A stretch of DNA of 15,124 nucleotides from Candidatus Heimdallarchaeota archaeon. GTDB lineage: Archaea > Asgardarchaeota > Heimdallarchaeia > Heimdallarchaeales > Kariarchaeaceae. The translations under genes and the position numbers were made by a program. Below, in pieces: positions 6,320-13,315 of this stretch. The DNA is taken from assembly GCA_021399405.1 (NCBI GenBank), contig JAAFKL010000104.1, positions 1-15,124 of the forward strand, given 5' to 3'. The stretch's first letter is position 1, and the number at the start of each line of letters is the position of its first letter. A model generated the notes under the pieces. It had not been told where the DNA came from. It was given only the letters and a program-made list of their open reading frames with translations, and did no database searches.

Positions 6320-6913
6320 TTAAGAGCAGGATGAAACAAATTCATTAGAAATTAATTGTTGAGTTACTTCTTGAGCATCTTCCTCAGGTATTCTCATTAA
6401 CTTTGCAATGGTCGATAACTTAGATCTACCTCGAAATCTAAGAAATGAGTATATTTTAGATTCCACACCAGACAAGTTCCTCGAATCTTTACCAGTAATT
6501 TCATAATATTTACTAAAGGTCGAATTATCAAAATGCTGTGTCACTAACCCACCAATGCCTTGGAACACCTTTACAGATCCATCCCATTTTTTTGGTACCC
6601 ATTTATTTACTTCTTCAGAGATTTGACTAAGACGTTTATAAACATAATTTGGATTCATTCTTTTCTCAGTTCTTGCTACGTACAGATAATCTTCCTTACG
6701 ATGATAGACAAATCGAAAATTAGTTGTTTCTAATATGCTCGTACCATTATCCACATTGGCTGAGAAAGTTTCTATTGCTGACAAAAATGAACTCATGATT
6801 GTTTCGTCAGCTTGAATTTTATCATTACTTTCCGAATAACTTTGATGAAATACACATTCACCAGTTTCTCGGAGTACGTACAAGTCTTTTAATCCAACAT
6901 CATCGAGAGTCAT
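6320..6913 (-). CDS. Longin/roadblock-like domain fused to C-terminal winged helix
   Basis: A protein of 197 residues from ATG 6913 (200 from an in-frame GTG at 6922). The ATG is preferred because a TATA-like box is centred 23 nt upstream. The N-terminal part reads L-K-D-L-Y-V-L-R-E-T-G-E-C-V-F, then helix F-L-S-A-I-E-T-F-S, then strands F-R-F-V-Y and Y-L-Y-V-A-R-T. This is the order of a longin/roadblock fold as found in many Asgard proteins. The C-terminal 50 residues (V-E-S-K-I-Y-S-F-L-R-F, then L-S-T-I-A-K-L-M-R-I-P-E-E-D-A, then L-I-S-N-E-F-V) look like a winged helix. The fusion could link a GTPase-type sensor domain to DNA or protein binding, which is inference. It shares strand and N-terminal pattern with the next gene and diverges from the large helical protein. 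Confidence 0.65.
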   Translation of the reverse strand: MTLDDVGLKDLYVLRETGECVFHQSYSESNDKIQADETIMSSFLSAIETFSANVDNGTSILETTNFRFVYHRKEDYLYVARTEKRMNPNYVYKRLSQISEEVNKWVPKKWDGSVKVFQGIGGLVTQHFDNSTFSKYYEITGKDSRNLSGVESKIYSFLRFRGRSKLSTIAKLMRIPEEDAQEVTQQLISNEFVSSCS

Positions 6914-6930
6914 TATTCTCACACTTAAAC

Positions 6931-6940
6931 TATATTTTAA
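6931..6940 (-). promoter_or_regulatory. TATA-like box for the longin/winged-helix gene
   Basis: On the minus strand this reads ttaaaatata, centred about 23 nt before the ATG at 6913. A second AT-rich element (6949-6956) sits about 30 nt before the alternative GTG at 6922, so the start is not settled. Confidence 0.35.
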
Positions 6941-7071
6941 TTATTAGACATATAATATGAATGTGGATGTTACCCGGGTATATATCTTAGCGAAAAATTG
7001 GCTGAAACATTATTTAGTCAAGATAGTGATAATCAATAAGCTTGAAACTTTTGTTTAAAATATGAATTGCT

Positions 7072-7082
7072 TTTCTATAATA
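7072..7082 (+). promoter_or_regulatory. Candidate TATA box for the large helical protein gene
   Basis: The sequence tttctataata lies about 22-25 nt before the ATG at 7100. It falls inside the upstream extension that would exist if the TTG at 7067 were used, so it argues for the ATG. Confidence 0.4.
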
Positions 7083-7099
7083 CAGGTCAGTCCATAGCT

Positions 7100-9331
7100 A
7101 TGAATCAAAAAAGTGATCCGTTCTCTCGATTGCTATTAATCCAAGAGAATTTTCAAGATACATTTGCCAAAATTGATGAGTACAAGCCTATCAATGAAAT
7201 AATTTTGCATTTTCAACAAAATTATGAGGAAATTATTAGCGTAATTACATCCCTCTCTGATTTGGGTAAATTGGTATATTTGAGGTACATGGATGAGCGG
7301 GGAAAAGATGATGATCGCATCAAGAGTGATCCAAAGTTAAAGGAAGAAATCAATACTAAGGTTTCAAACATACTACAGTTAGAATTATCCTTTGCAATGT
7401 TATTCAAAATTTATAATGAAGCTAGTAAGCATAACGTTGGGAATCAAAGTGATGAAATGATTATTCTCCAGACAATTAATGTTGAATCATTATTTGGTTT
7501 CTTAAATTCATTATTTTATAATGATGAGGACCCTAATCTTTTCCTAGCACATCTGACTCCTTATTTGAAAGAAATCAATCAGATTAATCAAAAGCAACGA
7601 TTAGTCCAAATCCTTAATCAACTTAAAAATAATCTTGCAACCACTAGTGCAGCAAATATCGAATTATTCGATTTAGAAGGACAATTTTTTCTGGATTCCT
7701 TAAAACCCTATTTTGAACAGTTACAAAAAAATTGGTGGTTAGACGATCCAGTTACTGAATACTTTATTCAAGCCCTTGGTATCGAAAATCTTGATCTCGT
7801 TGTGAAGTCTTGGGATCAAAACCCTAACCATGAAATGGCCTCAAGAATTGAACAGATAAAATCATCTCAGTTACAAATGGGAGAAACTATACGGAACCTT
7901 CTCGAAGCAAAATTATTGTTCAAAATAGCAGTAATATCCTTAAGGAAGGGAAATTATGAGGTAGCTGCAAAATATTTAGACAAATGCAGTATTATCGAGA
8001 GTGTCTATCTATTAGCTAAAGAGTATCCCGAATTCATTAATCGTGAAACAAGTGAGGAAATTAGAAGATATTATCAAAATATCATGATAACAAAAAAAAT
8101 TGTTCAGATTCAAAATAAATTTGAAAAATTAATGGAAGTTATTTCTAATAACAAGGATATCACTGCCATATCTCAGGTGATTAGTGAGCTTAACAATGAG
8201 TTTGATATTACAGAATTACAAATCGAATTACCATATTTGTCTGCAATACCTCCTCTATATCAATCATTAGTGTCAACAATAGAGCTCATGTTAAGTCTAA
8301 GTAAATCTGAAGTCGAGATGAAAAGTAAATTTGAAAGCATTTTCGAGGGATTTAGCCATAGAATAGACGTGGCTGTTAATCAACTCCATACCTCGATTGA
8401 TTCATTAGCTAATGAATCAAATCCTGACAATTTGAAAGAAGTAATTTCTGAAAGCTTTGAAACATGTCAGACTCTCGAATTAGCAATGCTTCTTCTTCCT
8501 TCAAATATCAGAACGACATCTAATTTACTGGATCGTTTAAGTTGTATTTCAAACCTTTGTAAAAGTATCAATTATGAGATTAAAGCTCTGGAAACTGAAG
8601 ATGTAGATAAACTACATGAACTAATCTACAAAACCTGGGCATACTATTTTGCCAATAAATCATATATATTGTCACAGCAAATTGATAATACGCAGATTCC
8701 AATCCAACGAATAATGGCACATTATTCTGGGTCATTTATTAGTGCTCATACCATTCAGATGCACATATATCAACTAACAATGCAATATATGGCTCTCTCA
8801 CATGTAATTCCAACTTTGTTTTTCACAATTTCTTTGGACGAAAATGTATTTTCCAGTAACCTTGAGGTCCTTTCTAATTTAGAGGATATTTTTAATTCAT
8901 TAGTTTCATTTATAGAAATGTTGGACCAAATATCAATCGATTGTGATAATCTCTTAAATCATAAATCTGAAACTGGTTCAGTACTTCAGCAAGTAAAATG
9001 GGATCAAATTGAATTTCGGAAACGATTGATAGAGGGAATTGTTATTTTCTTTCAGAGTATAAGGAATGCAATATTAGGTATTTGGAGTTCTCAATTGGAT
9101 TTATTAGATCAAGCAACTCTTTATCTGAACGAAGCCACAGCAGTTTCATTCAAAGCTGCAGAGGGCTTACAAGTTTGGGATGATCCTCGATTGAGAGAGT
9201 TCTCAAAGCATATATTTTCATTTGCACAACTATGTCAAAGTATGAGTCAAAATATTAAGAAAGTTGAATTTGCTGATATTGTACCACAGAGCTTGTTTAA
9301 ACTATTCCGCGATATGATATTCGCTATCTAA
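7100..9331 (+). CDS. Unrecognised 743-residue all-helical protein
   Basis: The frame could begin at TTG 7067, but ATG 7100 is preferred because it is a strong start with a TATA-like box at the right distance. The product is almost entirely amphipathic helix, rich in Leu, Ile, Glu, Asn and Gln. It has no signal peptide, no clear membrane segment, no nucleotide-binding loop and no Cys/His metal site. Two segments resemble helical repeats of the TPR type: residues about 265-300 (A-L-L-F-K-I-A-V-I-S-L-R-K-G-N-Y-E-V-A-A with neighbours) and about 675-715 (L-D-Q-A-T-L-Y-L-N-E-A). This suggests a cytoplasmic scaffold or adaptor. It diverges from the two longin-like genes, so a shared role with them is possible but unproven. 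I do not recognise the family; resemblance to helical trafficking adaptors is only a guess. Confidence 0.75.
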   Translation: MNQKSDPFSRLLLIQENFQDTFAKIDEYKPINEIILHFQQNYEEIISVITSLSDLGKLVYLRYMDERGKDDDRIKSDPKLKEEINTKVSNILQLELSFAMLFKIYNEASKHNVGNQSDEMIILQTINVESLFGFLNSLFYNDEDPNLFLAHLTPYLKEINQINQKQRLVQILNQLKNNLATTSAANIELFDLEGQFFLDSLKPYFEQLQKNWWLDDPVTEYFIQALGIENLDLVVKSWDQNPNHEMASRIEQIKSSQLQMGETIRNLLEAKLLFKIAVISLRKGNYEVAAKYLDKCSIIESVYLLAKEYPEFINRETSEEIRRYYQNIMITKKIVQIQNKFEKLMEVISNNKDITAISQVISELNNEFDITELQIELPYLSAIPPLYQSLVSTIELMLSLSKSEVEMKSKFESIFEGFSHRIDVAVNQLHTSIDSLANESNPDNLKEVISESFETCQTLELAMLLLPSNIRTTSNLLDRLSCISNLCKSINYEIKALETEDVDKLHELIYKTWAYYFANKSYILSQQIDNTQIPIQRIMAHYSGSFISAHTIQMHIYQLTMQYMALSHVIPTLFFTISLDENVFSSNLEVLSNLEDIFNSLVSFIEMLDQISIDCDNLLNHKSETGSVLQQVKWDQIEFRKRLIEGIVIFFQSIRNAILGIWSSQLDLLDQATLYLNEATAVSFKAAEGLQVWDDPRLREFSKHIFSFAQLCQSMSQNIKKVEFADIVPQSLFKLFRDMIFAI

Positions 9332-9373
9332 TTAATTCCCCTACATCTAATCCATTTTAGTTTCGTATCACTA

Positions 9374-9383
9374 TTATAATATA
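9374..9383 (+). promoter_or_regulatory. TATA box for ahcY
   Basis: The sequence ttataatata is centred 26 nt before the ATG at 9405, giving a leaderless transcript. It is one of the clearest TATA boxes in the window. Confidence 0.6.
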
Positions 9384-9404
9384 GACATAGTAGATCAAAA
9401 TGAT

Positions 9405-10679
9405 ATGGCTCAAACAGAGTTAACACAGCAATTTAAAGTAAAAGACATGGCCTTAGCAGAAAAAGGTCGAATGAGAATCGACTGGGCAGAATCTCGAATG
9501 CCAGTTCTTATGGAGCTCAAAAAAAGATTTGAGAAAACCAAACCATTAGCTGGTCAAAGAATTGCAGGTAGTTTGCATGTAACCAAAGAAACTGCAGTTC
9601 TTGTTGAAACTCTTATTGCAGCTGGTGCCGATGTCTCTTGGTCTGGTTGTAATCCTTTATCTACAAATGATGAGGTTGCAGCAGCTTTAGCAGCAAACGG
9701 TGTGAAGATTTGGGCATGGCATGGAATGAATACTGAAGAGTATTACTGGGCTTTGGACAAAACATTGGAATTTAAACCTACTTTAACACTAGATGATGGT
9801 GCAGATTTAATTTTTACAGTTCACAATAAGCACAAAGAATTGGCCTCTCAAATTATTGGAGGAACTGAAGAAACTACCACTGGTGTTCATCGATTAAGAG
9901 CAATGGCTGATGATGGAAAACTTCTATATCCTGTTGTGGCAGTAAATGACAGTCCCATAAAAAGTCACTTTGATAATGTTTATGGAACAGGTCAATCTAC
10001 CCTTGATGGTATTCTTAGAGCCACTTCAATTTTATATGCAGGTAAAACCGTTGTTGTTGCAGGATATGGTCAATGTGGTGGTGGTGTTGCTACAAAGGCT
10101 AAAGGATTAGGTGCAAATGTTATCGTAACTGAAATCGATCCCGTAGCTGCACTAAAAGCTGCTCTTGATGGATTTAGAGTTATGAAAATGGAAGAAGCAG
10201 CAAAACATGGAGACGTGTTTGTCACAGCTACAGGCATGAAAGATGTTATTACGTATGAACATATGTTAACCATGAAAGATGGTGCTATCGTAAGCAATAC
10301 TGGTCATTATGATGTTGAGATTCAAGTTGATAAATTATTAAGTGAAGCTGCCAATGTTAGAACCATCCGCCCAAACAATGAGGAAATAACATTGAATAAT
10401 GGGAATCGAATTTATTTACTTGCACGAGGAAGATTGGTAAATCTTGCAGCAGCTGAAGGACACCCATCTGAAGTAATGGATATGTCATTTTGTGGTCAAG
10501 TTATGGCCCTTATTAGTTTAGCCGAGAAAAAAATAGGCGGTGAGAATAAGGTCTTTACACTTCCATACGAAATTGATACCGAAATTGCAGATATTAAGAT
10601 TGAATCACTGGGCTTTGCCACTGATAAACTCAGCGATGAACAAGTAGTATACATGACTGCATATGATGAAGGAACTTAA
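9405..10679 (+). CDS. ahcY: S-adenosylhomocysteine hydrolase, archaeal short form
   Basis: Reversibly hydrolyses S-adenosylhomocysteine to homocysteine and adenosine using bound NAD (EC 3.13.2.1), relieving inhibition of SAM methyltransferases in the cytoplasm. The 424 residues match the archaeal form, which lacks the insertion and C-terminal Lys/Tyr tail of many bacterial and eukaryotic enzymes. Visible sites are H-V-T-K-E-T-A (58-64), N-P-L-S-T-N-D (83-89), L-D-D-G (129-132), G-G-T-E-E-T-T-T-G (152-160), N-D-S-P-I-K-S-H-F-D-N (181-191, with the active-site Lys and Asp), the NAD-binding G-Y-G-Q-C-G-G-G (220-227) with E243 at the strand end, and N-T-G-H-Y-D-V-E-I (298-306). Some archaea use S-inosylhomocysteine instead, which cannot be decided here. 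It has its own promoter, is Ala/Gly-rich compared with its neighbours (consistent with high expression) and converges on the DUF2073 gene. Confidence 0.97.
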   Translation: MAQTELTQQFKVKDMALAEKGRMRIDWAESRMPVLMELKKRFEKTKPLAGQRIAGSLHVTKETAVLVETLIAAGADVSWSGCNPLSTNDEVAAALAANGVKIWAWHGMNTEEYYWALDKTLEFKPTLTLDDGADLIFTVHNKHKELASQIIGGTEETTTGVHRLRAMADDGKLLYPVVAVNDSPIKSHFDNVYGTGQSTLDGILRATSILYAGKTVVVAGYGQCGGGVATKAKGLGANVIVTEIDPVAALKAALDGFRVMKMEEAAKHGDVFVTATGMKDVITYEHMLTMKDGAIVSNTGHYDVEIQVDKLLSEAANVRTIRPNNEEITLNNGNRIYLLARGRLVNLAAAEGHPSEVMDMSFCGQVMALISLAEKKIGGENKVFTLPYEIDTEIADIKIESLGFATDKLSDEQVVYMTAYDEGT

Positions 10680-10726
10680 TAGATAAAAAATAAATATAAA
10701 AATCTAAAATAATTTGTCACTTATAA

Positions 10727-11092
10727 TTATGAAATTACGGTGGAAACCTCATCCCCACTATCAGTTATTATAGAATAATGACCCTCTTCTTTCTGTTCAA
10801 TAATTGAATTTCCAGGGGTAATCAGGTTAAATTGGATTTCTTTTGGCTTACTTCTTAAAAATCCTTGATTTCCAGATGAAACAGTTATGTTAACTAATTT
10901 CACTCCTGGATAGAATCCATCGGTGACTTTTTCCAGTCCGTGAGCAATTAATTCCATCCTTTCAAGGGGGTCGAGATCTTTTTCTAAAACGAGGATGCTG
11001 TTATTTTGAATTCTATCAACTATGTAATCATAGAAATCATCCTTTGAAAAATGCTCTATTTTTTGAGATGTTATAAACTCTAAACTTGTCAT
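10727..11092 (-). CDS. DUF2073-family archaeal protein
   Basis: A 121-residue protein with an amphipathic N-terminal half (D-D-F-Y-D-Y-I-V-D-R-I-Q, then L-E-K-D-L-D-P-L-E-R-M-E-L-I), followed by F-Y-P-G-V-K-L and a strand-rich end with Q-F-N-L-I-T-P-G-N-S. This pattern matches DUF2073, an archaeal family of unknown function found beside Era-like GTPases (recalled, not searched). That neighbour is present here: the GTPase stop lies 9 nt upstream. A Shine-Dalgarno GAGGT overlaps the GTPase TGA and sits about 6 nt before this ATG, so translation of the two is probably coupled. No catalytic motif is visible. It likely works with the GTPase as partner or effector, which is inference from this arrangement. 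Confidence 0.8.
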   Translation of the reverse strand: MTSLEFITSQKIEHFSKDDFYDYIVDRIQNNSILVLEKDLDPLERMELIAHGLEKVTDGFYPGVKLVNITVSSGNQGFLRSKPKEIQFNLITPGNSIIEQKEEGHYSIITDSGDEVSTVIS

Positions 11093-11096
11093 ATTA

Positions 11097-11102
11097 TTAC
11101 CT
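11097..11102 (-). promoter_or_regulatory. Shine-Dalgarno of the DUF2073 gene, overlapping the GTPase stop
   Basis: On the minus strand the junction reads tcg TGA GGT aataat ATG. The GAGGT motif shares its first bases with the GTPase stop codon and lies about 6 nt before the start codon. It is one of few convincing ribosome binding sites in a window where first genes look leaderless, and it fixes the DUF2073 start. Confidence 0.6.
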
Positions 11103-11710
11103 CACGAAGCTTGAGAAATCTCATTGTAGAGACTACTCATTCCGAATCCATTCAATGCAGATACAGGGACCACAGGTATATGGGGGAATGTACTTTGTAT
11201 TAAATCGGGATTGGCATCATCTAAATCAACCTTATTAGCAACAATAATCGCTTTGGTCTTATTCATCTCGAGGGCTCCGAGTAAAGTCAAAGATACCTGA
11301 TCAAATGGAGGTTTAGTACAATCCATTAAAACAAGTGCAACATCTATTTCCTTTAGGTATTTTATTGTAGAAACTATACCGGCTGTTGCTTCTTTAGCTC
11401 TCGCAATTGAATCCTCCTCAGATAAGCCATGTTGCATAAACGATTTGTAATCAATTGAAGTTGCAATACCTGGTGTATCGACAAGAGTTACATCGAGTTT
11501 ATTCTTTCCAACTTGAAAATTGACATGTTCTAATTTCTCAATCTCACGGGTTTCATGAGGAACCTCTGAAGCATTAAATTCCTCTTTACCAGTAAAATCA
11601 ACCGCTATTCGATTTGCTAGAGTGCTTTTTCCTGTATTGACTTCACCAATAAGGCAGACACTAGCAGATTTGCGATTGTTACCGAATAGTTTTCCTAAAA
11701 ATCCAACCAT
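11102..11710 (-). CDS. Era-like GTPase (TRAFAC class), archaeal partner of DUF2073
   Basis: A 202-residue GTP-binding protein. All GTPase motifs are visible: G1 G-E-V-N-T-G-K-S (22-29), a likely G2 Thr in P-H-E-T-R-E-I (51-57), G3 D-T-P-G (78-81), G4 N-K-V-D (159-162) and G5 S-A-L (184-186). The order and the G3 D-T-P-G-I form resemble Era/Der-type translation GTPases. It lacks the C-terminal KH RNA-binding domain of bacterial Era and has only a short N-terminal basic segment (G-K-L-F-G-N-N-R-K). The partner DUF2073 gene follows with coupled translation, and a zinc-ribbon gene of the kind recalled to accompany this pair diverges upstream. A role in ribosome assembly or in a membrane-linked process is possible; the function is unknown. 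Confidence 0.9.
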   Translation of the reverse strand: MVGFLGKLFGNNRKSASVCLIGEVNTGKSTLANRIAVDFTGKEEFNASEVPHETREIEKLEHVNFQVGKNKLDVTLVDTPGIATSIDYKSFMQHGLSEEDSIARAKEATAGIVSTIKYLKEIDVALVLMDCTKPPFDQVSLTLLGALEMNKTKAIIVANKVDLDDANPDLIQSTFPHIPVVPVSALNGFGMSSLYNEISQAS

Positions 11711-11832
11711 TTATCTCATGTAACAAACTGATTTTTTTACTTATTAGTAAGGATACTACTAGGGAAACATTAGCGTATTACGAGATCCACACAAGGATCG
11801 ACAATATGTATTACTTACGTATCATCTTATTA

Positions 11833-11840
11833 TTTATACT
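11833..11840 (+). promoter_or_regulatory. TATA box for the COG3364-like zinc-ribbon gene
   Basis: The sequence tttatact is centred about 25 nt before the ATG at 11861, predicting a leaderless transcript. The divergent GTPase promoter must share this 150-bp gap, but no clear TATA box is seen for it. Confidence 0.5.
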
Positions 11841-11860
11841 AGATTGTTTAATTATTCAGT

Positions 11861-12196
11861 ATGCACAATGGATCCGACGGGTCAGTTTGTCAAAAATGTG
11901 AAAGTCTTATCACAGATTTAGCAGAAGCTCTACTGAAAGGATGTCCAACTTGTCATCATAGAAGATTCAAATTCATTAAAAAATCAGCTCGAAACATGGA
12001 AGGATTAAAACAATCCTTGGATAGTCTATTCAACGAAAATGATGATTCTCAAAGTGTAGGTGTTGGGATTAAGATTGTAGACCGTGGAACATTCAAAATT
12101 GATCTTAAAACTTTGACAGAAAATAATGAAACTCAAGATCCTATTATCGTTCAAGATACCAAAGGAGTAATCAATATAATACTTGAATCTGAATGA
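11861..12196 (+). CDS. Archaeal zinc-ribbon protein (COG3364/DUF2072-like)
   Basis: A 111-residue protein with an N-terminal zinc ribbon: C-Q-K-C (C10, C13) and C-P-T-C (C28, C31), with L-L-K-G between and F-K-F-I after. The pattern C-x-x-C, about 14 residues, then G-C-P-x-C and a strand F-x-F-I matches the archaeal COG3364/DUF2072-type zinc ribbon (recalled, not searched). An acidic middle (N-E-N-D-D-S) is followed by a strand-rich segment with I-K-I-V-D-R-G-T-F-K-I-D-L, probably a small beta domain. As I recall, such proteins neighbour Era-like GTPase and DUF2073 genes, and here they diverge across 150 bp. It is followed by the AK6/Fap7-like kinase, suggesting a shared housekeeping role, perhaps in ribosome biogenesis (inference). 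Confidence 0.75.
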   Translation: MHNGSDGSVCQKCESLITDLAEALLKGCPTCHHRRFKFIKKSARNMEGLKQSLDSLFNENDDSQSVGVGIKIVDRGTFKIDLKTLTENNETQDPIIVQDTKGVINIILESE

Positions 12197-12280
12197 AACA
12201 ATAATTATTTGCTATCTTCATTCCTACCACATCTAACCCAAATCGAACTAATTAAAGCTATAAATAACTGTAATCGATTA

Positions 12281-12808
12281 GTGTCGGCTAAAGTAATTGT
12301 AATTTCAGGAACACCTGGAACAGGTAAAACAACAGTTGCTGGTATACTAAAGGATAAAGGATATTTTATTATTAACCTCCAAAACTTTGCTGAAAAATAC
12401 GATTGTTTTGTTGGCTTTGATGATGAAAGAAACTCAAATATTGTTGACACTGATAAGCTTCACCTAGTTCTTGATAAATACTTGAATGCTGGAAGGGGAA
12501 TTGTAATCTTAGAAGGCCATTATGGGGATGCTGTCCCAGAAAAATATGTTATGAAATGTTTTGTATTGAGTTGTCCTATGGATCTCCTTAGAATACGATT
12601 AGAAAATAGAAAATACTCTACTGAAAAGATTGAGGAAAATGTACAAGCTGAAATAATGAAAGTTTGTTGGACTGACGCACTTGATGCTTTTGGATCATCA
12701 AGAGTAACCAAAATTGATAATATGCCTATTGAAGAAATTGCAGGATTAGTAGACACTTATGGGCACATTATTATTAACAAAGAAAAAATTAGTAATAGAG
12801 GTCTTTAA
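12281..12808 (+). CDS. AK6/Fap7-like adenylate kinase (putative)
   Basis: A nucleotide kinase of the AK6/Fap7 type. The long frame opens at TTG 12209, but GTG 12281 gives a 175-residue protein beginning M-S-A-K-V-I-V-I-S-G-T-P-G-T-G-K-T-T, as family members begin just before the P-loop, so GTG is preferred. Motifs: Walker A G-T-P-G-T-G-K-T-T (10-18), a D-x-D pair in I-V-D-T-D-K-L, the core strand I-V-I-L-E-G-H-Y, and the lid-side R-L-E-N-R-K-Y-S-T-E-K-I-E-E-N-V-Q-A-E-I that matches the human AK6 R-L-x-x-R-x-Y-x-x-x-K-L-x-x-N-I-x-x-E-I pattern. Eukaryotic and archaeal members act as adenylate kinase or ATPase in small-subunit rRNA maturation (EC 2.7.4.3). It sits between a zinc-ribbon gene and a YkgJ-type gene that starts 3 bp after it, in a likely operon. 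Confidence 0.85.
   Translation: MSAKVIVISGTPGTGKTTVAGILKDKGYFIINLQNFAEKYDCFVGFDDERNSNIVDTDKLHLVLDKYLNAGRGIVILEGHYGDAVPEKYVMKCFVLSCPMDLLRIRLENRKYSTEKIEENVQAEIMKVCWTDALDAFGSSRVTKIDNMPIEEIAGLVDTYGHIIINKEKISNRGL
12798..12802 (+). promoter_or_regulatory. Shine-Dalgarno for the YkgJ-type gene
   Basis: The sequence GAGGT lies inside the end of the kinase gene, 9 nt before the ATG at 12812. It matches the anti-Shine-Dalgarno core and fits the pattern that only downstream operon genes here have ribosome binding sites. Confidence 0.4.
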
Positions 12809-12811
12809 ATC

Positions 12812-13249
12812 ATGATAAAACCTGATTCCATTGGAACCGAAAATTGGGTACGTTGTGGATTCCGAGACTGTCATCAATGTTGTCTCGAGACTGAAATGAT
12901 TCTTACCCTTGAAGATTTAGAAAGAATAGAAAGCGCAGGACATAAAAGAGAGGATTTTTTGCTTCCTATGGATGAATCGGATAATTTCTTTCAGCTAAGA
13001 AATGTTGAAAGCCCTCTTGGTAAAAAATGTTATTTTCTTAGTCTTAAAGGTGATTGCTCAATCTATAAGATCGCCCCTAAAGGTTGCAAATTGTATCCCT
13101 TGATAAAAAATCTTGATACAAATGAGGTTATGGTTGATTTTGATTGCAGAGAAAAGGAATGGTTCAAGTCAAAAGAATACATGCAGTCCCAAATTATTTC
13201 TGTCCACGACCTTGTTGGAACACTATTAATTGAAAGTGGAGAAATTTAG
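12812..13249 (+). CDS. YkgJ-family cysteine-cluster protein
   Basis: A 145-residue protein with the cysteine cluster of the YkgJ family (CxxCxxCC), thought to bind a zinc or iron-sulfur site. Cysteines visible are C15, C20, C23 and C24, then C73, C82 and C92 within K-K-C-Y-F-L, D-C-S-I-Y and G-C-K-L-Y-P, and a later C112. The segment C-S-I-Y-K-x-x-P-K-G-C-K-L-Y-P matches the hallmark C-x-I-Y-x-x-R-P-x-x-C-R-x-(F/Y)-P, with Ala in place of the usual Arg. The exact role is unknown for most members. It starts 3 bp after the kinase stop, with a GAGGT Shine-Dalgarno, so translation is likely coupled. It is not obviously linked to F420 or methionine metabolism. Confidence 0.85.
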   Translation: MIKPDSIGTENWVRCGFRDCHQCCLETEMILTLEDLERIESAGHKREDFLLPMDESDNFFQLRNVESPLGKKCYFLSLKGDCSIYKIAPKGCKLYPLIKNLDTNEVMVDFDCREKEWFKSKEYMQSQIISVHDLVGTLLIESGEI

Positions 13250-13280
13250 AACATAGAGTTATAACTCACTAGAAACCTAA

Positions 13281-13287
13281 TATAAAA
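13281..13287 (+). promoter_or_regulatory. Candidate TATA box for the epimerase gene
   Basis: The sequence tataaaa is centred about 32 nt before the ATG at 13316. It would start transcription near 13310, giving a leader of only a few nucleotides. Confidence 0.45.
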
Positions 13288-13315
13288 CGAATTAAAATGT
13301 AACGCTTGGCAAAAG

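Noticed and set aside
12209..12280. N-terminal extension of the AK6/Fap7-like kinase from TTG
   Set aside because: Homologues start just before the P-loop, and GTG 12281 gives this normal N-terminus.
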